NCBI RefSeq assembly: GCF_000220395.1
Contig: NW_004086430.1
Location: forward strand, 33,327-97,326
DNA: 64,000 nucleotides
Direction of reading: 5' to 3'
DNA from: Ichthyophthirius multifiliis
Lineage: Eukaryota > Ciliophora > Oligohymenophorea > Hymenostomatida
A model generated the notes under the pieces. The model was not told the DNA's origin and searched no databases. It saw only the letters and a list, made by a program, of their open reading frames with translations. The translations under genes and the position numbers were made by a program. The stretch's first letter is position 1. Every line of letters begins with the position of its first letter. Below, piece by piece: positions 62,973 through 64,000 of the stretch.

Positions 62973-64000
62973 ATGTCTAAACTAACAATATTTTACTTAA
63001 TAAAATGCTCAAGATTGTGGTTTTATTCTTTCTTCATTTTTTGGTACCTAATGGATAAGTACTTGCTCCTCATAATCACTTTTAGGTGGATATAATATAT
63101 GTTCAATTAGCTGTAATATGAATATTTCAGTTGATATACCTAATCCTTTATATAAAATACAGGTATAATTTAAATATATATTGATAGATTCTTGGGATAA
63201 TATAGACTATATGAGTTTTTTAATAAATGACTAAGTCATATAAATAGAAAAAAAACCAAATATTTATGGTCCTTATGCATTATGCGGATTAAATGCGTAT
63301 GGAGAAGAATATCTTTAATTTAATTATTAATAAAATTATAGTTAATAAAATATAAAAATAAAAATAAAAGCTACTACTGATTAAAGGCCAGATAATGAAT
63401 CTTTAGGAATAAGAGATTTCATATTTTCAGTTTATTATTGTTAAAGTGGATGTTCTGCATGTATTAATGAAGTTTCATGTACAAATTGTAGCGTAGGATA
63501 TTATCTCAATAACTCTATTTGTGTTTAAGAATGTCCTATTGGGAAGTTTAAAAATAATCCAGATAGAACTTGTATTTCATGTGATACTAGTTGTTCTTCG
63601 TGTACAAGTACAACTTTATGCTAAAGCTGCAATTAAGGATTTTATCTCGATAACTCTATTTGTATTTAAGAATGTCCTATTGGGAAGTTTAAAAATGATT
63701 TAAATAGAACTTGTACTTCATGTGATAGTAGTTGTTCTTCATGTACAAGTTTAAGTATATGTTAAATCTGCAATTAAGGATTTTATTTTGATAACTCTGT
63801 TTGTGTTTAAGAATGTCCTATTGGGAAGTTTAAAAATGATTCTGATAGAACTTGTACTTCATGTGATAATAGTTGTTCTTCGTGTACAAGTTTAAATATA
63901 TGTTAAAGCTGCAATTAAGGATTTTATTTAGATAATACTATTTGTGTTTAAGAATGTCCTATTGGGAAGTTTAAAAATGATTCTGATAGAACTTGTACAT
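62973..64000 (+). CDS. Furin-like Cys-repeat surface protein, partial at right edge
   Basis: From 63004 the frame NAQDCGFILSSFFGTQW is open to the window end. An N-terminal beta-rich domain (about 63004-63425: GGYNICSISCNMNIS, IYGPYALCGLNAYGEEYLQF, SLGIRDFIFSVYYC) is followed by tandem repeats of the form CxxCxxxxxCxxCxxGxYLxNSxCVQECPIGKFKNxxxRTC, at least four before the edge, nearly identical at DNA level (period about 147-150 nt). This is the growth-factor-receptor/furin-like Cys-rich fold seen in ciliate membrane proteins. The ATG at 62973 (MSKLTIFYLIK) would supply a signal peptide but is one frame away from the body; the pseudogene at 47.8 kb shows the same spacing, so a missed 5' exon is possible. 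Surface location is inferred. Confidence 0.75.
63420..64000 (+). repeat. Tandem Cys-repeat units, about 147-150 nt period
   Basis: Consecutive units share phrases such as TAAGAATGTCCTATTGGGAA and TGTTCTTCGTGTACAAGT with few substitutions. Units differ mainly at LNNS/LDNS/FDNS and NNPDR/NDLNR/NDSDR. Such identity indicates recent unit duplication or conversion. Confidence 0.9.

Noticed and set aside
1-64000. tRNA, rRNA, CRISPR array, bacterial-type operon, transposase or telomeric repeats
   Set aside because: Looked for T-loop/anticodon patterns, spaced direct repeats, transposase motifs and G4T2-type telomere repeats on both strands; none found. The only tandem direct repeats are microsatellites and the Cys modules.

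Overview
The window reads as somatic (macronuclear) DNA of an oligohymenophorean ciliate. Conserved proteins are open only if TAA and TAG are read as glutamine and TGA is the sole stop. Base composition is extremely AT-rich and genes carry many short GT...AG introns, often of about 35-60 nt. The composition fits an Ichthyophthirius-like species best, but that is inference. A standard-code gene finder breaks nearly every gene here into fragments.

Layout. 1-1354: minus-strand N/Q-rich protein cut by the left edge. About 2133-9778: very large, repetitive, probably cell-surface protein on plus. 10779-13138, minus: a PLP-dependent (GAD/CSAD-type) decarboxylase and a small secreted or GPI-like protein. 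13.1-17.3 kb: sparse, with one small secreted protein, a G10 tract and a GC-rich island that may be an ncRNA or a small ORF. 17323-22153, minus: a golgin-like coiled-coil protein and a ULP1/SENP SUMO protease. 22878-29027, plus: a COG7-like Golgi tether and a large RCC1-repeat protein. 31109-33483, plus: a GRAM-VASt (Aster/LAM-type) lipid-transfer protein and a ubiquitin-like/Cys-rich protein. 36786-38028: a BET bromodomain protein. 38789-41192: the most striking gene, an F-box + CDK-like pseudokinase + cyclin fusion. 41281-46957, minus: a hypothetical, possibly mitochondrial protein and a second RCC1 protein that is a full-length paralogue of the first. 49464-52245: kinesin-9. 55825-58673: threonyl-tRNA synthetase. 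58863-59847: F-box/coiled-coil protein. 60271-61226, minus: MPDU1-like PQ-loop protein. A furin-repeat surface-protein family occurs four times: decayed copies at about 47.8, 53.4-54.0 (minus) and 61.8 kb, and an apparently intact one running off the right edge from about 62.97 kb.

The genes are a mix of housekeeping functions (tRNA charging, glycosylation, Golgi tethering, SUMO removal, chromatin reading, cilia), not an operon-like system. The two parts that look unusual are the F-box/pseudo-CDK/cyclin fusion and the birth-and-death surface-antigen family. Several otherwise intact conserved genes show a one-base reading-frame offset, exactly at A9 runs in two of them, so assembly errors in homopolymers, or frameshifting, must be considered.
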